From the NCBI RefSeq assembly GCF_029667115.1, contig NZ_JARUIU010000001.1, forward strand, positions 124,001-188,000: DNA of 64,000 bases, given 5' to 3'. The stretch's first letter is position 1. The number at the start of each line of letters is the position of its first letter. Position numbers and translations under genes: made by a program. The notes beneath the pieces were generated by a model. The model ran no database searches, was not told the origin of the DNA, and was given only the letters and a program-made list of their open reading frames with translations. Shown here piece by piece: positions 30,648 to 41,295 of the stretch. Origin of the DNA: Jeotgalibacillus sp. ET6 (GTDB lineage Bacteria > Bacillota > Bacilli > Bacillales > Jeotgalibacillaceae).

Positions 30648-31631
30648 ATGAAAATAGCAGTTGATGCAATGGGCGGCGACCACGCGCCAAAAGAGGTCGT
30701 TCTCGGTGTAATGAAAGCAGTAAAAGAAAATCCTTCCATTCACATAAAATTATATGGCGACAGTGAAGCCATTAATGCACATCTGACCGATAAGCAGAAT
30801 ATTGAAGTTATACATACTAAAGAAAAAATATTAAGTACGGATGAGCCGGTAAGAGCAGTTCGAAGAAAAAAAGAAGCTTCAATGGTTTTAATGGCACAGG
30901 CGGTTAAAGACGGACAGGCCCAGGCATGTGTATCAGCCGGAAATACCGGGGCTTTAATGGCAGCGGGGCTTTTTGTTGTGGGCCGAATAAGCGGGATCGA
31001 AAGACCAGCTCTTGCCCCTACGCTTCCGACTATGGACGGCAGAGGATTTGTGATGCTTGATTTAGGGGCAAATGCTGATGCCAAACCTGAGCATCTGCTT
31101 CAATATGCCATGATGGGAAGCATCTATGCAGAAAAGGTCAGAGGCATTTCCAATCCAACAGTGGGGCTTTTAAATATAGGAACTGAAGAAGGAAAAGGAA
31201 ACGAACTGACTAAAGCAACTTACCTCCTGCTTAAAGAATCTGGGTTGAATTTTATTGGAAATGTAGAATCCAGAGACCTGCTTAATGGAGCTGCAGATGT
31301 TGTCGTAACAGATGGGTTTACAGGCAATATGGTACTTAAAACACTGGAAGGTACTGCGCAGGCGATCTTTGGAATGTTAAAAGAAACATTCTCCTCTTCA
31401 TTGAAATCCAAGCTTGCAGCTGGCCTTGTGCAAAATGATTTACGCGGGCTTAAAAGCAAAATGGATTACACTGAATATGGCGGAGCAGCTTTGTTTGGCT
31501 TGAATGCCCCGGTAATCAAAGCACACGGGTCATCAAATGAACATGCGATTTATAATGCTGTTAAGCAGGCTAACAGCATGGCTGAAGAACATGTCGGCCA
31601 GCTAATTTCTGAAGCAATAAAAACAAAGTAA
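30648..31631 (+). CDS. plsX: Phosphate acyltransferase PlsX
   Basis: Protein of 327 residues converting acyl-ACP to acyl-phosphate for glycerol-3-phosphate acylation by PlsY. The start [20 protein letters not shown] is the family signature, with [12 protein letters not shown] and [16 protein letters not shown] further on. It is peripheral on the membrane in characterised species and also receives acyl-phosphates from the Fak system. GGGGAGGAG precedes the ATG. It is co-transcribed with fapR, fabD and fabG. Confidence 0.97.
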   Translation: MKIAVDAMGGDHAPKEVVLGVMKAVKENPSIHIKLYGDSEAINAHLTDKQNIEVIHTKEKILSTDEPVRAVRRKKEASMVLMAQAVKDGQAQACVSAGNTGALMAAGLFVVGRISGIERPALAPTLPTMDGRGFVMLDLGANADAKPEHLLQYAMMGSIYAEKVRGISNPTVGLLNIGTEEGKGNELTKATYLLLKESGLNFIGNVESRDLLNGAADVVVTDGFTGNMVLKTLEGTAQAIFGMLKETFSSSLKSKLAAGLVQNDLRGLKSKMDYTEYGGAALFGLNAPVIKAHGSSNEHAIYNAVKQANSMAEEHVGQLISEAIKTK

Positions 31632-31646
31632 AGGAGCAGGATGCAT

Positions 31647-32591
31647 ATGGCAAAAGTTGCTTACTTATTCCCTGGCCAAGGGTCACAGGCTGTTGGCATG
31701 GGACGTGAAATTGCAGATTTATATGATTCAGCAAAGAATATTTATATGAAAGCAGATGAACAATTGAATGAGAGCCTGTCAGGTTTAATGTTTGAAGGAC
31801 CGCAGGAAGAATTAACGAAAACAGTCAATGCCCAGCCGGCCTTGCTAACTGCAAGTGCGGCGATTATGAATGTCCTTAGAGAACATAATATTCATGCTGA
31901 TTTTTTAGCAGGACACAGCCTTGGGGAATACTCCGCTTTAGTTGCTTCAGGTTCCATGAGCTTTGAGGATGCTGTTGTAACTGTGAGAAAACGCGGAGAA
32001 TTAATGGAGCAGGCCGTGCCGAATGGAGAAGGAAAAATGGCAGCAGTCCTTGGCATGGACCGGGAAGACTTAAAAAGTATTACCGACCTCATCTCTGAAC
32101 AGGGGGACCCGGTTCAGCTTGCAAACTTAAACTGCCCTGGCCAGATCGTTATTTCCGGTTCAAGTGCGGGTGTTGAAAAGGCTTCACTTCTTGCAAAAGA
32201 AAGAGGAGCAAAGAGATGTCTGCCTCTTCAGGTCAGCGGTCCTTTTCATTCGAGCCTGATGAAACCGGCAGCTAAAGAGTTTGAGGAAGTGATTTCCTCT
32301 GTGTCAGTCCAGAATGCGACGATCCCGGTCATTGCAAATGTAACAGCTGACGTTGAGCTTGACGGAGATAAAATAAAGAAATTATTAGTTGCTCAACTTT
32401 ACTCCCCGGTATTATGGGAAGATACGATCAATAAGCTGATCAGCCTTGGAGTGGATACCTTTATTGAGGTTGGTCCGGGGAAGGTGTTATCGGGACTTGT
32501 AAAAAAAGTGGATAGACGCGCTAAGACCTTTCCGGTATATGATGAAGAAACATTGCAAACCGCATTAAACGCTTTAAAGGAGGTACAATAA
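31647..32591 (+). CDS. fabD: Malonyl-CoA:ACP transacylase
   Basis: Protein of 314 residues. FPGQGSQAVGMG opens the fold, the nucleophile is Ser in GHSLGEYSALVA (about 91), and the catalytic His lies in VSGPFHSSLM. It loads malonyl groups on ACP, so it also sets the level of the FapR effector malonyl-ACP. ATG 31647 is 10 bases from AAGGAG; an ATG at 31641 is 4 bases away and possible. It is joined end to end with fabG. Confidence 0.96.
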   Translation: MAKVAYLFPGQGSQAVGMGREIADLYDSAKNIYMKADEQLNESLSGLMFEGPQEELTKTVNAQPALLTASAAIMNVLREHNIHADFLAGHSLGEYSALVASGSMSFEDAVVTVRKRGELMEQAVPNGEGKMAAVLGMDREDLKSITDLISEQGDPVQLANLNCPGQIVISGSSAGVEKASLLAKERGAKRCLPLQVSGPFHSSLMKPAAKEFEEVISSVSVQNATIPVIANVTADVELDGDKIKKLLVAQLYSPVLWEDTINKLISLGVDTFIEVGPGKVLSGLVKKVDRRAKTFPVYDEETLQTALNALKEVQ

Positions 32592-33335
32592 ATGAAGCTA
32601 GAAGGCAAAACAGCGCTTGTAACAGGTGCTTCAAGAGGCATTGGAAAAGAAATTGCGCTTGAACTTGCAAGAAACGGCGCAGATGTTGCCATTAATTTTA
32701 GCGGCAGCAAAGATAGAGCAGAACAGGTTGCCGCAGAAATATCAGAGCTTGGCAGAAAAGCTTTTGTTATCCAGGCAAATGTTGGGGAGGCCGATCAGGT
32801 CCAAAATATGATAAAGGAAACGTTATCTCATTTTGGCTCAATTGATATTCTGGTCAACAATGCAGGAGTAACAAGAGACAATTTATTGATGCGAATGAAA
32901 GATGACGAGTGGGATGAGGTTATCAATATCAATTTAAAAGGCGTCTTCCTAACAACCAAAGCTGTCACAAGAAGCATGATGAAACAGCGCAGCGGCAGAA
33001 TTATAAACATATCCTCGATCGTAGGCGTCATGGGCAACCCGGGTCAATCGAATTATGTAGCTTCAAAAGCTGGTGTGATTGGTTTGACGAAAAGCACTGC
33101 TAAAGAGCTGTCCTCAAGAGGCATTACGGTAAATGCTGTAGCCCCTGGCTTTATTGAAACGGACATGACTGATAAACTGACTGAAGATATTCAAGTTGAA
33201 ATGAAAAAGCAAATCCCTCTTGCACGTTTTGGCAGTCCTTCAGATATTGCAAAAGTAGTCTTGTTTTTGAGCAGTGACGACGCCTCATATATCACAGGTC
33301 AAACATTACATGTAGATGGCGGAATGGTCATGTAA
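32592..33335 (+). CDS. fabG: 3-oxoacyl-ACP reductase
   Basis: Short-chain dehydrogenase of 247 residues, NADPH-dependent, reducing beta-ketoacyl-ACP. The nucleotide motif is [14 protein letters not shown], the NNAG strand is present, and the catalytic Ser-Tyr-Lys are in [23 protein letters not shown]. The ribosome binding site AAAGGAGG is inside the fabD 3' end and the ATG follows the fabD stop immediately. It is the last gene before acpP. Confidence 0.96.
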   Translation: MKLEGKTALVTGASRGIGKEIALELARNGADVAINFSGSKDRAEQVAAEISELGRKAFVIQANVGEADQVQNMIKETLSHFGSIDILVNNAGVTRDNLLMRMKDDEWDEVININLKGVFLTTKAVTRSMMKQRSGRIINISSIVGVMGNPGQSNYVASKAGVIGLTKSTAKELSSRGITVNAVAPGFIETDMTDKLTEDIQVEMKKQIPLARFGSPSDIAKVVLFLSSDDASYITGQTLHVDGGMVM

Positions 33336-33375
33336 ATTTAAAAAAGCAGGAGTTTATTTACCGCCTGTTTTCAAC

Positions 33376-33381
33376 TATAAT
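33376..33381 (+). promoter_or_regulatory. Candidate -10 box for acpP
   Basis: TATAAT at 33376-33381, 22 bases before the acpP start, with a weak -35 (TTTATT at 33353, 17-base spacer). An internal promoter would allow the high ACP level needed relative to the enzymes upstream. Confidence 0.5.
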
Positions 33382-33402
33382 GATTGAAGGGAGGTGACGA
33401 AC

Positions 33403-33636
33403 ATGGCAGAAGTTATGGATCGTGTAACAAAAATTATCGTTGACCGCTTAGGCGTTGATGAATCTGAAGTTAAGCTTGAAGCTTCATTTAAAGAAGATCT
33501 TGGTGCTGATTCACTTGATGTAGTAGAATTGGTAATGGAGCTTGAAGATGAATTTGATATGGTTATCTCTGATGAAGATGCAGAAAAGATCGGTACAGTT
33601 GGTGATGCAGTCAATTACATACAGGAAAAAATCTAA
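33403..33636 (+). CDS. acpP: Acyl carrier protein
   Basis: Acidic four-helix protein of 77 residues. Phosphopantetheine is carried on Ser in [21 protein letters not shown] (about 37). The ATG at 33403 follows GGGAGGTG; an in-frame GTG at 33394 overlaps that site. It carries all intermediates of fatty acid synthesis and, with malonyl attached, is a ligand of FapR. A strong terminator follows. Confidence 0.97.
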   Translation: MAEVMDRVTKIIVDRLGVDESEVKLEASFKEDLGADSLDVVELVMELEDEFDMVISDEDAEKIGTVGDAVNYIQEKI

Positions 33637-33688
33637 ATGTAATGAAATCATCCCGCCAAGATGATCGTGTTTCGGCTATTTGATAGAA

Positions 33689-33724
33689 AACTTGGCATGA
33701 GAAATCATGCCAAGTTTTGTTTTA
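33689..33724 (+). terminator. Terminator of the fapR-acpP unit
   Basis: AACTTGGCATGA at 33689-33700, loop GAAA, then the exact complement at 33705-33716 followed by TTGTTTTATCTT. The 12-bp stem with a GNRA-type loop closes the lipid unit before rnc. Confidence 0.9.
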
Positions 33725-33773
33725 TCTTGTTACCCATTAAATTATTGAGACAGAAATGGCAAGGTGAAGTCCC

Positions 33774-34529
33774 ATGAATAAAACGAGAAAAGATCTGACT
33801 GCTGTGAAAAAATCAGAAGCGCGTTTTAAAACCTTTCAGCAGCAGCATGATATTAAATTTAATGATTTTAAACTCCTAATGAAAGCATTTACACATTCAT
33901 CTTATGTGAATGAGCATCGAAGGAAGCCCTATGAGGATAATGAACGCTTGGAGTTTTTGGGAGACGCTGTACTTGAATTAACCGTTTCTCATTATTTATT
34001 CGAGCGATTTCCTGCAATGAGCGAAGGGGAAATGACAAAGCTTCGAGCAGCTATTGTATGTGAGCCCTCTCTTGTCATATTTGCTAATGAACTTAACTTT
34101 GGCGAATTAATCCTGCTTGGAAAAGGGGAGGAACAGACAGGCGGCAGAATGAGACCCGCACTGCTTGCTGATGTGTTCGAAGCATTTATAGGCGCCCTTT
34201 ATCTGGATCAGGGATTAGAACCGGTTAAGATGATATTGGAGAAAGTGGTCTTTCCTAAAGTAAATACAGGTGCTTTTTCGCATGTGATGGATTATAAAAG
34301 CCAGCTTCAGGAGTTTATTCAGCGTCACCACTCTGGAGCATTAAGTTATGAAATATTAAAAGAAAAAGGGCCTGCCCATAACCGTGAATTTATTTCCCGA
34401 GTTCTTCTTGGGGAAAAAGAGCTGGGTACTGGTTCAGGCCGATCGAAAAAAGAAGCCGAGCAGCATGCAGCTCAAAAAGCACTGGAATACCTAAAAAATA
34501 AGCCGGACGAGCAGCAGGTGAACACATAA
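33774..34529 (+). CDS. rnc: Ribonuclease III
   Basis: Protein of 251 residues. The catalytic domain has [21 protein letters not shown] (about 55), with acidic metal ligands, and [20 protein letters not shown]-terminal double-stranded RNA-binding domain (about 180-247) has [19 protein letters not shown]. It processes rRNA precursors and scRNA and degrades antisense pairs. The short N-terminal extension before [14 protein letters not shown] is usual for Bacillus enzymes. It overlaps smc by one base. Confidence 0.96.
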   Translation: MNKTRKDLTAVKKSEARFKTFQQQHDIKFNDFKLLMKAFTHSSYVNEHRRKPYEDNERLEFLGDAVLELTVSHYLFERFPAMSEGEMTKLRAAIVCEPSLVIFANELNFGELILLGKGEEQTGGRMRPALLADVFEAFIGALYLDQGLEPVKMILEKVVFPKVNTGAFSHVMDYKSQLQEFIQRHHSGALSYEILKEKGPAHNREFISRVLLGEKELGTGSGRSKKEAEQHAAQKALEYLKNKPDEQQVNT

Positions 34530-37500
34530 TGTTTTTAAAAAGACTGGACATTGTTGGATTTAAATCGTTTGCAGAGAAAATATCGATAGACTTTGTTCCC
34601 GGCGTAACTGCCGTAGTCGGACCGAATGGCAGTGGAAAAAGCAATATTACAGATGCTATACGCTGGGTTTTAGGGGAGCAGTCCGCGAAATCATTGCGCG
34701 GAGGAAAAATGGAAGATATTATTTTTGCAGGAAGTGATTCAAGAAAACCTGTAAATCTTGCTGAGGTGACGCTGACACTCGATAACGAGGACCAGGCGTT
34801 GCCTCTTGAGTATGCAGAAGTGAGCGTAACCCGGAGAGTTTACCGCTCTGGAGACAGTGAATATTTATTGAATAAACAGCCGTGCCGTTTGAAAGATATC
34901 ATTGATTTATTCATTGATTCCGGTTTAGGAAAAGAGGCATTTTCCATCATCGGGCAGGGCAGAGTTGAACAAATTTTAAACAGCAAGCCAGACGAGCGCA
35001 GAGTAATTATTGAAGAGGCAGCAGGCGTTCTAAAATATAAAAATCGCAGGAAAAAAGCAGACATTCGTTTAATCGAAACGCAGGAAAATCTGTACCGTGT
35101 CCAGGATATATTACACGAATTGGAAGGGCAGGTGGAACCTCTTAAGGTACAGGCGTCACTTGCAAAAGAATTTCTGGAAAAAAAAGAGGAACTTAAACAA
35201 ACAGAGGTAGCCCTTTTTGTACATGATATAGAATCTATGAATGAAGAGTGGGAAAGAAGCAAAGGGAATTACAAAAACATTCAGGCGCAGGAAGAGCAGA
35301 AAGAAGCAAAGATAAAGGAACAGGAAGAAATTCTCTCTTCTAAACGATTGCTGCTTGCAAAGTACGACTCGGAGCTTGATGAATATCAAAAAACATTGTT
35401 GACGATCACCGAGGAAGCAGAGCAGCTCGAAGGCCGAAGGCAGGTACTCCTGGAAAGGAAAAAAAATACTGCCCAAAATGAAGAACAGATGAAAAAAACG
35501 CTTGAGGAATTAAATGAGCAAATCAAGCAGACTAAACGATCCCTGGCTGAAAATGAAAATAGAGCTGAAAAATGCGCTATAAGAACAGCAGAACTTCAAA
35601 AAGAGGTCGACATCCTTCAAGCTTCTGCTGACAGCCTGGAAATAAATATTGAAGAACAGCTTGAGAACGTGAAAGACGAATACTTCGATGCATTGAATGA
35701 AAAAACATCAATTAATAATGAACTTAGCTATGCTGATCAGCAGCTTGAACAGCAGGCAAAACGAGCCAGCAAATTGCATGATCAAAATGCTCATTTTATC
35801 AGCGAAAGAAAGGATAAACTTCAGCAAAGAGAAACGACTGCGAAGAGGATCTCAGAAGTCGCTGATGAAATACAGCAAACACGTGATCAGTTTAAAAAAA
35901 CACATGAAGTTCGCAGCCGATTCGCAAAAGAGTATGAAGAGATGGAAAAAAATCTTTATAAAGCCTATCAATATGTTAGTGAAGCCAAGTCAAGAAAAAA
36001 TATGCTTGAGACCATGGAAGGTGACTTTTCAGGGTTTTTTCAAGGTGTAAAAGAAATCCTGAAAGCACGAAAAAATAAACTCCACGGAATTGAAGGAGCA
36101 GTTGCAGAAATCATTTCCGTAGACAAACAACATGAATTGGCTATTGAAACAGCATTAGGCGGTTCAATGCAAAGTATTGTGACAACAGATGAAAAAAACG
36201 CAAGAGCAGCTATTCAGTATTTAAAACAAAACCGCTTTGGACGTGCGACCTTTCTTCCATTATCGGTAATTAAATCAAAATCAATTGCCTCTCATCAGGC
36301 AGACGTTCTTAAAACGCACGGCAGCTTTATCGGAGTAGCTTCCTCTCTTGTAACGTCCGACAGCAAGTACTCGCTGGTTGTTGAAAACCTGCTTGGAACG
36401 GTCTTAATTGTGAAAGATCTTAAAGGTGCAAACGAGCTTGCTGCCAAACTTCAGCATCGGTTCCGCTTCGTCACAATTGAAGGCGATGTCGTAAACCCTG
36501 GAGGTTCTATGACTGGCGGAGCTCAATCCAAAAAAGGCGCATCGATCTTATCCCGTAAAAATGAGCTGGATGAACTAACAGATCAAATACCTGCTATGGA
36601 AGAGACAGCAGCCCGGTTAGAGATGAAACTTAAAGAAACAAAGAGCCAATTAAGTGAAAAAGATCACCAAATTGAGCTTTTAAGAACAAAAGGCGAGTCT
36701 TTAAGAATAAAAGAGTCCGAATTAAAGTCGAGTCTCAGAGAAACAGAAGTGTTTCTGGAAAGATCCGACAGGGAGCTTTCCATGTATGACCTTGAAATGG
36801 GAGAGTTTAAAGATTATACAGATGAAATGAAGGAGAAGAAAAAGACTTTAAACATCAGACTGGTTACGATCGAAGAGACCCTATCCTTATTGACAGACTC
36901 CATGAAAGAATTAACGGAGAAAAAAGATAGACAGCGCACGTCAAAAGAAGACATTACTCAAAAATTGTCTGCTTCAAAATCGGATCTGGCTGTATCAAGG
37001 GAACAGCAGCAGCAAATCATCCGTGAAAAAGATGGGCTCAAAACAGCTCTCAATCAATTGAAAAAACGAAGCACATCTTTGAAAGAAGACATGCTCTGGA
37101 TTGCAGACGAAGCTACAAACGGCGAGGATCAATCCGAAACATTAAAGCGAACGATCGACTTAAAGCAGCAGAAGAGAGAAGAAATTCTGTCGCTGATTGA
37201 CAAGACGAAGCAAACGCGTACATTCCTGAAGGAAGAAATGGAACAGGTCACACGTTCGTTAAAAGAATTTTCCAGAGGGCTAAAAGGGCTGCAAGATGGA
37301 CTGAAGGATGAAGTAATTCGCATCAACCGGCTTGAAGTGGAAATCGACTCACGCTTAAATCGACTTCAAGAGGAGTATGAGCTTACGTTTGCCGCAGCAA
37401 AAGAGCTTTATCAGATGACATTGTCTGCTGATGATGCCAGAAGACAGGTCAAATTGATCAAAATGTCCATAGATGAGCTTGGGAATGTTAATCTTGGTGC

Positions 37501-38098
37501 GATAGATGAGTATGACAGAATATCAGAGCGATATGAATTTCTCCTTGAACAGCAGGAGGACTTATTAGAGGCAAAAAGAAATTTACAGGAAATAATTGAA
37601 GAAATGGACGAAGAAATGGCGCGCCGGTTTGGACAAACCTTTAATCAAGTGAAAGGTCATTTTTCCGAGGTATTTAAGGAATTATTTGGAGGAGGGCGAG
37701 CGGAACTGAAATTAACAGATCCGAACGACCTGCTCCACTCAGGGGTCGACATTGTCGCACAGCCGCCTGGGAAAAAACTTCAAAATCTTGGCTTAATGTC
37801 CGGAGGAGAAAGAGCATTGACAGCCATCGCCCTATTATTTGCGATATTAAAAGTTCGTCCTGTGCCGTTTTGCATACTTGATGAAGTCGAAGCAGCCCTG
37901 GATGAAGCGAATGTACACCGGTTCAGTCAATATCTCCACCGCTTCAGTGAGCAGTCGCAATTTATCGTCATTACTCACCGCAAAGGGACGATGGAGGGTG
38001 CAGATGTTCTTTATGGCGTTACGATGCAGGAATCCGGAGTATCCAAATTAGTTTCTGTCCGACTTGAAGAACAGAATCCAGTTAAATCATTTTCCTAA
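34529..38098 (+). CDS. smc: Chromosome condensation protein Smc
   Basis: Protein of 1189 residues. The N-terminal ATPase half has GPNGSGKSNITDAIRWVLGEQSAKSLRG (about 32). Two long coiled-coil arms flank a hinge (about 505-675, ending GGSMTGGAQ with paired glycines). The C-terminal half has the ABC signature LMSGGERALTAIALLFAI (about 1089) and the Walker B FCILDEVEAALDE. With ScpA and ScpB, not in this window, it loads at parS sites and aligns chromosome arms. The rnc-smc-ftsY order is conserved. Confidence 0.98.
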   Translation: MFLKRLDIVGFKSFAEKISIDFVPGVTAVVGPNGSGKSNITDAIRWVLGEQSAKSLRGGKMEDIIFAGSDSRKPVNLAEVTLTLDNEDQALPLEYAEVSVTRRVYRSGDSEYLLNKQPCRLKDIIDLFIDSGLGKEAFSIIGQGRVEQILNSKPDERRVIIEEAAGVLKYKNRRKKADIRLIETQENLYRVQDILHELEGQVEPLKVQASLAKEFLEKKEELKQTEVALFVHDIESMNEEWERSKGNYKNIQAQEEQKEAKIKEQEEILSSKRLLLAKYDSELDEYQKTLLTITEEAEQLEGRRQVLLERKKNTAQNEEQMKKTLEELNEQIKQTKRSLAENENRAEKCAIRTAELQKEVDILQASADSLEINIEEQLENVKDEYFDALNEKTSINNELSYADQQLEQQAKRASKLHDQNAHFISERKDKLQQRETTAKRISEVADEIQQTRDQFKKTHEVRSRFAKEYEEMEKNLYKAYQYVSEAKSRKNMLETMEGDFSGFFQGVKEILKARKNKLHGIEGAVAEIISVDKQHELAIETALGGSMQSIVTTDEKNARAAIQYLKQNRFGRATFLPLSVIKSKSIASHQADVLKTHGSFIGVASSLVTSDSKYSLVVENLLGTVLIVKDLKGANELAAKLQHRFRFVTIEGDVVNPGGSMTGGAQSKKGASILSRKNELDELTDQIPAMEETAARLEMKLKETKSQLSEKDHQIELLRTKGESLRIKESELKSSLRETEVFLERSDRELSMYDLEMGEFKDYTDEMKEKKKTLNIRLVTIEETLSLLTDSMKELTEKKDRQRTSKEDITQKLSASKSDLAVSREQQQQIIREKDGLKTALNQLKKRSTSLKEDMLWIADEATNGEDQSETLKRTIDLKQQKREEILSLIDKTKQTRTFLKEEMEQVTRSLKEFSRGLKGLQDGLKDEVIRINRLEVEIDSRLNRLQEEYELTFAAAKELYQMTLSADDARRQVKLIKMSIDELGNVNLGAIDEYDRISERYEFLLEQQEDLLEAKRNLQEIIEEMDEEMARRFGQTFNQVKGHFSEVFKELFGGGRAELKLTDPNDLLHSGVDIVAQPPGKKLQNLGLMSGGERALTAIALLFAILKVRPVPFCILDEVEAALDEANVHRFSQYLHRFSEQSQFIVITHRKGTMEGADVLYGVTMQESGVSKLVSVRLEEQNPVKSFS

Positions 38099-38113
38099 AA
38101 AGGAGAGAAAATA

Positions 38114-39118
38114 ATGAGCTTCTTTAAAAAAATTAAAGATAAGCTAACTCAGTCACAGGATAATATGTCAGATAAATTCCGTGAAGGTCTTACCAAAACA
38201 CGGGATAATTTCACAACAAAAATGAATGATCTGGTAGCCAGATACAGAACGGTTGACGAGGATTTCTTTGAAGAACTTGAAGAAATCTTATTCCAGGCTG
38301 ACGTAGGATTTGAAACAGTTGTTAAGCTGATCGAAGAACTGAAAATGGAAGTACGCAGACAAAATATTAAAGATACGAAGGATATCCGTGGAGTTATTTC
38401 ACAAAAGCTGGTGGAAATTTATCAGGGAGAAGACCAAGATACGGATGCTCTGCTTCACCTTCAGGAAGAGGACCTGACTGTCATCTTATTTGTAGGCGTA
38501 AATGGAGTAGGAAAAACGACTACAATCGGAAAACTTGCTCACCAATTTAAAGAGGACGGTAAAAAAGTTATGCTCGCAGCCGGTGATACATTCCGTGCAG
38601 GCGCCATTGAACAGCTTGAAGTTTGGGGAAACCGTGTGGGAGTAGATGTGGTTAAGCACGGAGAAGGGTCAGATCCGGCAGCTGTGATGTATGATGCTGT
38701 TCAGTCAGCAAAAGCAAAAAAAGCGGATGTCTTAATTTGTGATACAGCAGGAAGACTTCAAAACAAAGTGAATCTTATGAAGGAATTAGAAAAAGTGAAA
38801 AAAGTAATTGAGCGGGAGATTCCAGGTGCGCCCCATGAAGTGCTCCTGGCACTAGATGCAACAACCGGTCAAAACGCATTAACACAGGCAAAAATATTTA
38901 AGGAAGCAACAAACGTTTCCGGAATTGTACTGACCAAGCTTGATGGTACTGCAAAAGGGGGTATCGTTCTTGCCATCAAGCAGGAGCTTGGCATACCAGT
39001 TAAATTTGTGGGTCTGGGAGAAAAAATGGATGACTTGCAGCCTTTTGATGCTGAAAAATACGTTTATGGATTATTTGCAGATTTAATCGAGGATGAACAG
39101 GATCACTCAGACGTGTAA
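38114..39118 (+). CDS. ftsY: Signal recognition particle receptor FtsY
   Basis: Protein of 334 residues with the compact N domain typical of Firmicutes and no long acidic A domain. G1 is [15 protein letters not shown] (about 124), then [12 protein letters not shown]3 [10 protein letters not shown]4 [10 protein letters not shown], and the closing [13 protein letters not shown]. It docks Ffh-ribosome complexes at the membrane. AAGGAGAG precedes the ATG, 15 bases after smc. Confidence 0.96.
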   Translation: MSFFKKIKDKLTQSQDNMSDKFREGLTKTRDNFTTKMNDLVARYRTVDEDFFEELEEILFQADVGFETVVKLIEELKMEVRRQNIKDTKDIRGVISQKLVEIYQGEDQDTDALLHLQEEDLTVILFVGVNGVGKTTTIGKLAHQFKEDGKKVMLAAGDTFRAGAIEQLEVWGNRVGVDVVKHGEGSDPAAVMYDAVQSAKAKKADVLICDTAGRLQNKVNLMKELEKVKKVIEREIPGAPHEVLLALDATTGQNALTQAKIFKEATNVSGIVLTKLDGTAKGGIVLAIKQELGIPVKFVGLGEKMDDLQPFDAEKYVYGLFADLIEDEQDHSDV

Positions 39119-39138
39119 ATGATTTGCCTGTCCAGTAC

Positions 39139-39167
39139 TTGACACAGAGGAATAGAGTCGGTATGAT
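39139..39167 (+). promoter_or_regulatory. Strong SigA promoter for ylxM-ffh
   Basis: A perfect TTGACA (39139-39144), 17-base spacer and TATGAT (39162-39167). It is one of the best -35/-10 pairs in the window, 43 bases ahead of ylxM and just after ftsY. Confidence 0.82.
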
Positions 39168-39209
39168 TTTAGTGTAAAGGCTTTTCACTTAACAAAGGGA
39201 GGGCGAAGG

Positions 39210-39542
39210 ATGCTTGCTAAAACGACCCGTGTAAATTTTTTATTTGATTTTTATCAGATGTTGTTAACAGCAAAGCAGCGCAGTTATATGTCCCTTTATT
39301 ATCTCGATGACTACTCTCTTGGAGAAATCGCAGATGAATATGACGTGAGCAGACAGGCTGTCTATGATAATATTCGGAGGACAGAAGCAATGCTCGAGGA
39401 ATATGAGTCCAAGCTTCTGCTTTTTGAAAAATTTCAAAAACGAGCAAAAATGATCGATCAATTACGGGAAGCTGCAGGAGAAAAACCGGCAGATACATCT
39501 ACTTTGCTTTCGATTGTTGATTCACTCGAGAAACTGGAATAG
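39210..39542 (+). CDS. ylxM: YlxM-family helix-turn-helix protein
   Basis: Protein of 110 residues with a sigma-70 region 4-like helix-turn-helix: [49 protein letters not shown], given in part (key segment [20 protein letters not shown]). Its gene always sits just before ffh in Firmicutes. In Streptococcus YlxM binds SRP components, so a role in SRP rather than transcription is possible. GGGAGGG precedes the ATG. Confidence 0.92.
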   Translation: MLAKTTRVNFLFDFYQMLLTAKQRSYMSLYYLDDYSLGEIADEYDVSRQAVYDNIRRTEAMLEEYESKLLLFEKFQKRAKMIDQLREAAGEKPADTSTLLSIVDSLEKLE

Positions 39543-39556
39543 GGGGCGGCACGATA

Positions 39557-40906
39557 ATGGCATTTGAAGGATTAGCCGACCGGCTGCAGGGCTCCATACA
39601 GAAAATCCGCGGAAAAGGAAAAGTAAATGAAGCGGATGTCAAAGAAATGATGAGAGAAGTCCGTCTCGCACTTTTGGAGGCTGATGTTAACTTTAAGGTT
39701 GTAAAAACCTTTGTAAAAAAAGTCAGTGAGCGGGCAGTAGGTCAGGAAGTAATGCAAAGCCTGACACCTGGACAGCAGGTAATTAAAGTGGTTAAGGACG
39801 AGTTAACGGAACTTATGGGCGGAGAGCAAAGCCATATTGCTGTGGCGAAAAGGCCGCCAACCGTTATTATGATGGTCGGGCTTCAAGGGGCAGGTAAAAC
39901 AACGACTGCTGGAAAATTGGCCAGCCTTTTGCGAAAAAAACATAATCGTAAACCTTTGCTCGTAGCTGCTGACATTTATCGACCAGCTGCTATTAAACAG
40001 CTTGAAACGATTGGGAAACAGCTGGATCTTCCTGTCTTTTCGATGGGGGATCAGGTGAGTCCGGTTGAAATTGCGAAGGCGGGCATAGCCAAAGCCAAAG
40101 AAGAACATCAGGACTATGTTTTGATTGATACTGCGGGCAGACTTCATATTGATGAAGACCTTATGGATGAATTAAAGCAGATTAAAGAACTGTCATCACC
40201 AGAAGAAATTTTTCTTGTGGTTGATGCAATGACCGGTCAGGATGCGGTTAATGTTGCGAAGAATTTTGACGACGCACTTGGTGTAACAGGTGTTGTTTTA
40301 ACCAAGCTTGATGGAGATACGCGAGGCGGTGCTGCATTATCCATCCGTTCTGTAACCGAAAAACCGATTAAATTTGTTGGTATGGGGGAAAAGATGGATG
40401 CTTTAGAGGCATTTCACCCCGAACGTATGGCTTCAAGAATTCTTGGAATGGGCGATATGCTGTCCCTGATTGAAAAAGCACAGACAAATGTAGACGAAGA
40501 AAAAGCAAAAGAAATGGAGAAAAAACTCCGAACGGCTTCGTTTACGCTTGACGACTTTTTAGAGCAGCTGGGGCAGGTAAAGCAAATGGGTCCGCTTGAT
40601 GAATTAATCAAGATGATTCCCGGAGCCAACAAGATGAAGGGCATTGACAATCTTCAGGTTGATGAAAAGCAGCTCGGGCACGTGGAAGCCATTATTAAAT
40701 CCATGACAATGAAGGAAAAAGAACAGCCCGAAGTCATTAACGCCAGCCGCAGAAAACGGATTGCTAAAGGAAGCGGAAGAACGATCCAGGAAGTAAACCG
40801 CCTTCTAAAACAATTTGAAGATATGAAAAAAATGATGAAGCAGATGACCAACTCCCAGCAAAAAGGGAAAAAACGCGGCGGTTTTAACTTTCCGTTTATG
40901 CAATAA
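39557..40906 (+). CDS. ffh: Signal recognition particle protein Ffh
   Basis: Protein of 449 residues. The N domain (1 to about 95) is followed by a GTPase with GLQGAGKTTTAGKLA (about 107), DIYRPAAIKQL, DTAGRLHIDE and TKLDGDTRGG. The methionine-rich M domain (about 300-449), which binds signal peptides and scRNA, has MKKMMKQMTNSQQKG near its end and the basic RRKRIAKGSG RNA-binding motif. It partners with ftsY upstream. The SRP RNA gene is not in the window. Confidence 0.97.
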   Translation: MAFEGLADRLQGSIQKIRGKGKVNEADVKEMMREVRLALLEADVNFKVVKTFVKKVSERAVGQEVMQSLTPGQQVIKVVKDELTELMGGEQSHIAVAKRPPTVIMMVGLQGAGKTTTAGKLASLLRKKHNRKPLLVAADIYRPAAIKQLETIGKQLDLPVFSMGDQVSPVEIAKAGIAKAKEEHQDYVLIDTAGRLHIDEDLMDELKQIKELSSPEEIFLVVDAMTGQDAVNVAKNFDDALGVTGVVLTKLDGDTRGGAALSIRSVTEKPIKFVGMGEKMDALEAFHPERMASRILGMGDMLSLIEKAQTNVDEEKAKEMEKKLRTASFTLDDFLEQLGQVKQMGPLDELIKMIPGANKMKGIDNLQVDEKQLGHVEAIIKSMTMKEKEQPEVINASRRKRIAKGSGRTIQEVNRLLKQFEDMKKMMKQMTNSQQKGKKRGGFNFPFMQ

Positions 40907-40948
40907 TCACTTTTTTTATAAAAAAATTAGTGTGTTAAGAAAAAAGAC

Positions 40949-40977
40949 TTTACAAAGAAACAAACCCTTGATATTAT
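40949..40977 (+). promoter_or_regulatory. Predicted SigA promoter for rpsP operon
   Basis: TTTACA (40949-40954), 17-base spacer, TATTAT (40972-40977), 37 bases before rpsP. An overlapping TATACT at 40975 has a longer spacer. An AT-rich hairpin just upstream (CACT/AGTG, 40908-40932) may weakly terminate ffh transcripts. Confidence 0.7.
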
Positions 40978-41014
40978 ACTATCTTGTGTGAAACTATTCG
41001 GAGGTGCAATTAAA

Positions 41015-41287
41015 ATGGCAGTAAAAATTCGTTTAAAGCGTATGGGAGCTAACAAAAACCCATTCTATCGTATCGTAGTAGCAGATTCTCGTTCACCACG
41101 TGATGGACGTTTCATTGAAACAGTTGGAACGTACAACCCGGTTGCAAACCCAGCAATCGTTGACCTTAAAGAAGACTTGATTCTTAAGTGGATGAACAAC
41201 GGTGCTAAGCCGTCTGATACAGTACGCAACCTATTATCAAATGAAGGCATTATGGAAAAATTCCATAACGCTAAGCACGGCAAGTAA
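41015..41287 (+). CDS. rpsP: 30S ribosomal protein S16
   Basis: Protein of 90 residues: [35 protein letters not shown] (in part) is the S16 N terminus. S16 binds early to 16S rRNA in the body of the small subunit. The ATG at 41015 follows GGAGGTG; an in-frame upstream GTG at 40988 would add nine residues not found in the family. It begins the rpsP-khpA-ylqD-rimM-trmD-rplS run. Confidence 0.97.
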   Translation: MAVKIRLKRMGANKNPFYRIVVADSRSPRDGRFIETVGTYNPVANPAIVDLKEDLILKWMNNGAKPSDTVRNLLSNEGIMEKFHNAKHGK

Positions 41288-41295
41288 GAGACTGT

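Noticed and set aside
34840-35262. 140-codon open frame antisense to smc
   Set aside because: Ser/Cys/Phe-rich translation typical of a shadow of a coiled-coil gene; no start signals.
40908-40932. AT-rich inverted repeat after ffh as terminator
   Set aside because: Only four G/C-containing pairs at the base and T runs inside the stem; too weak to list as a terminator.
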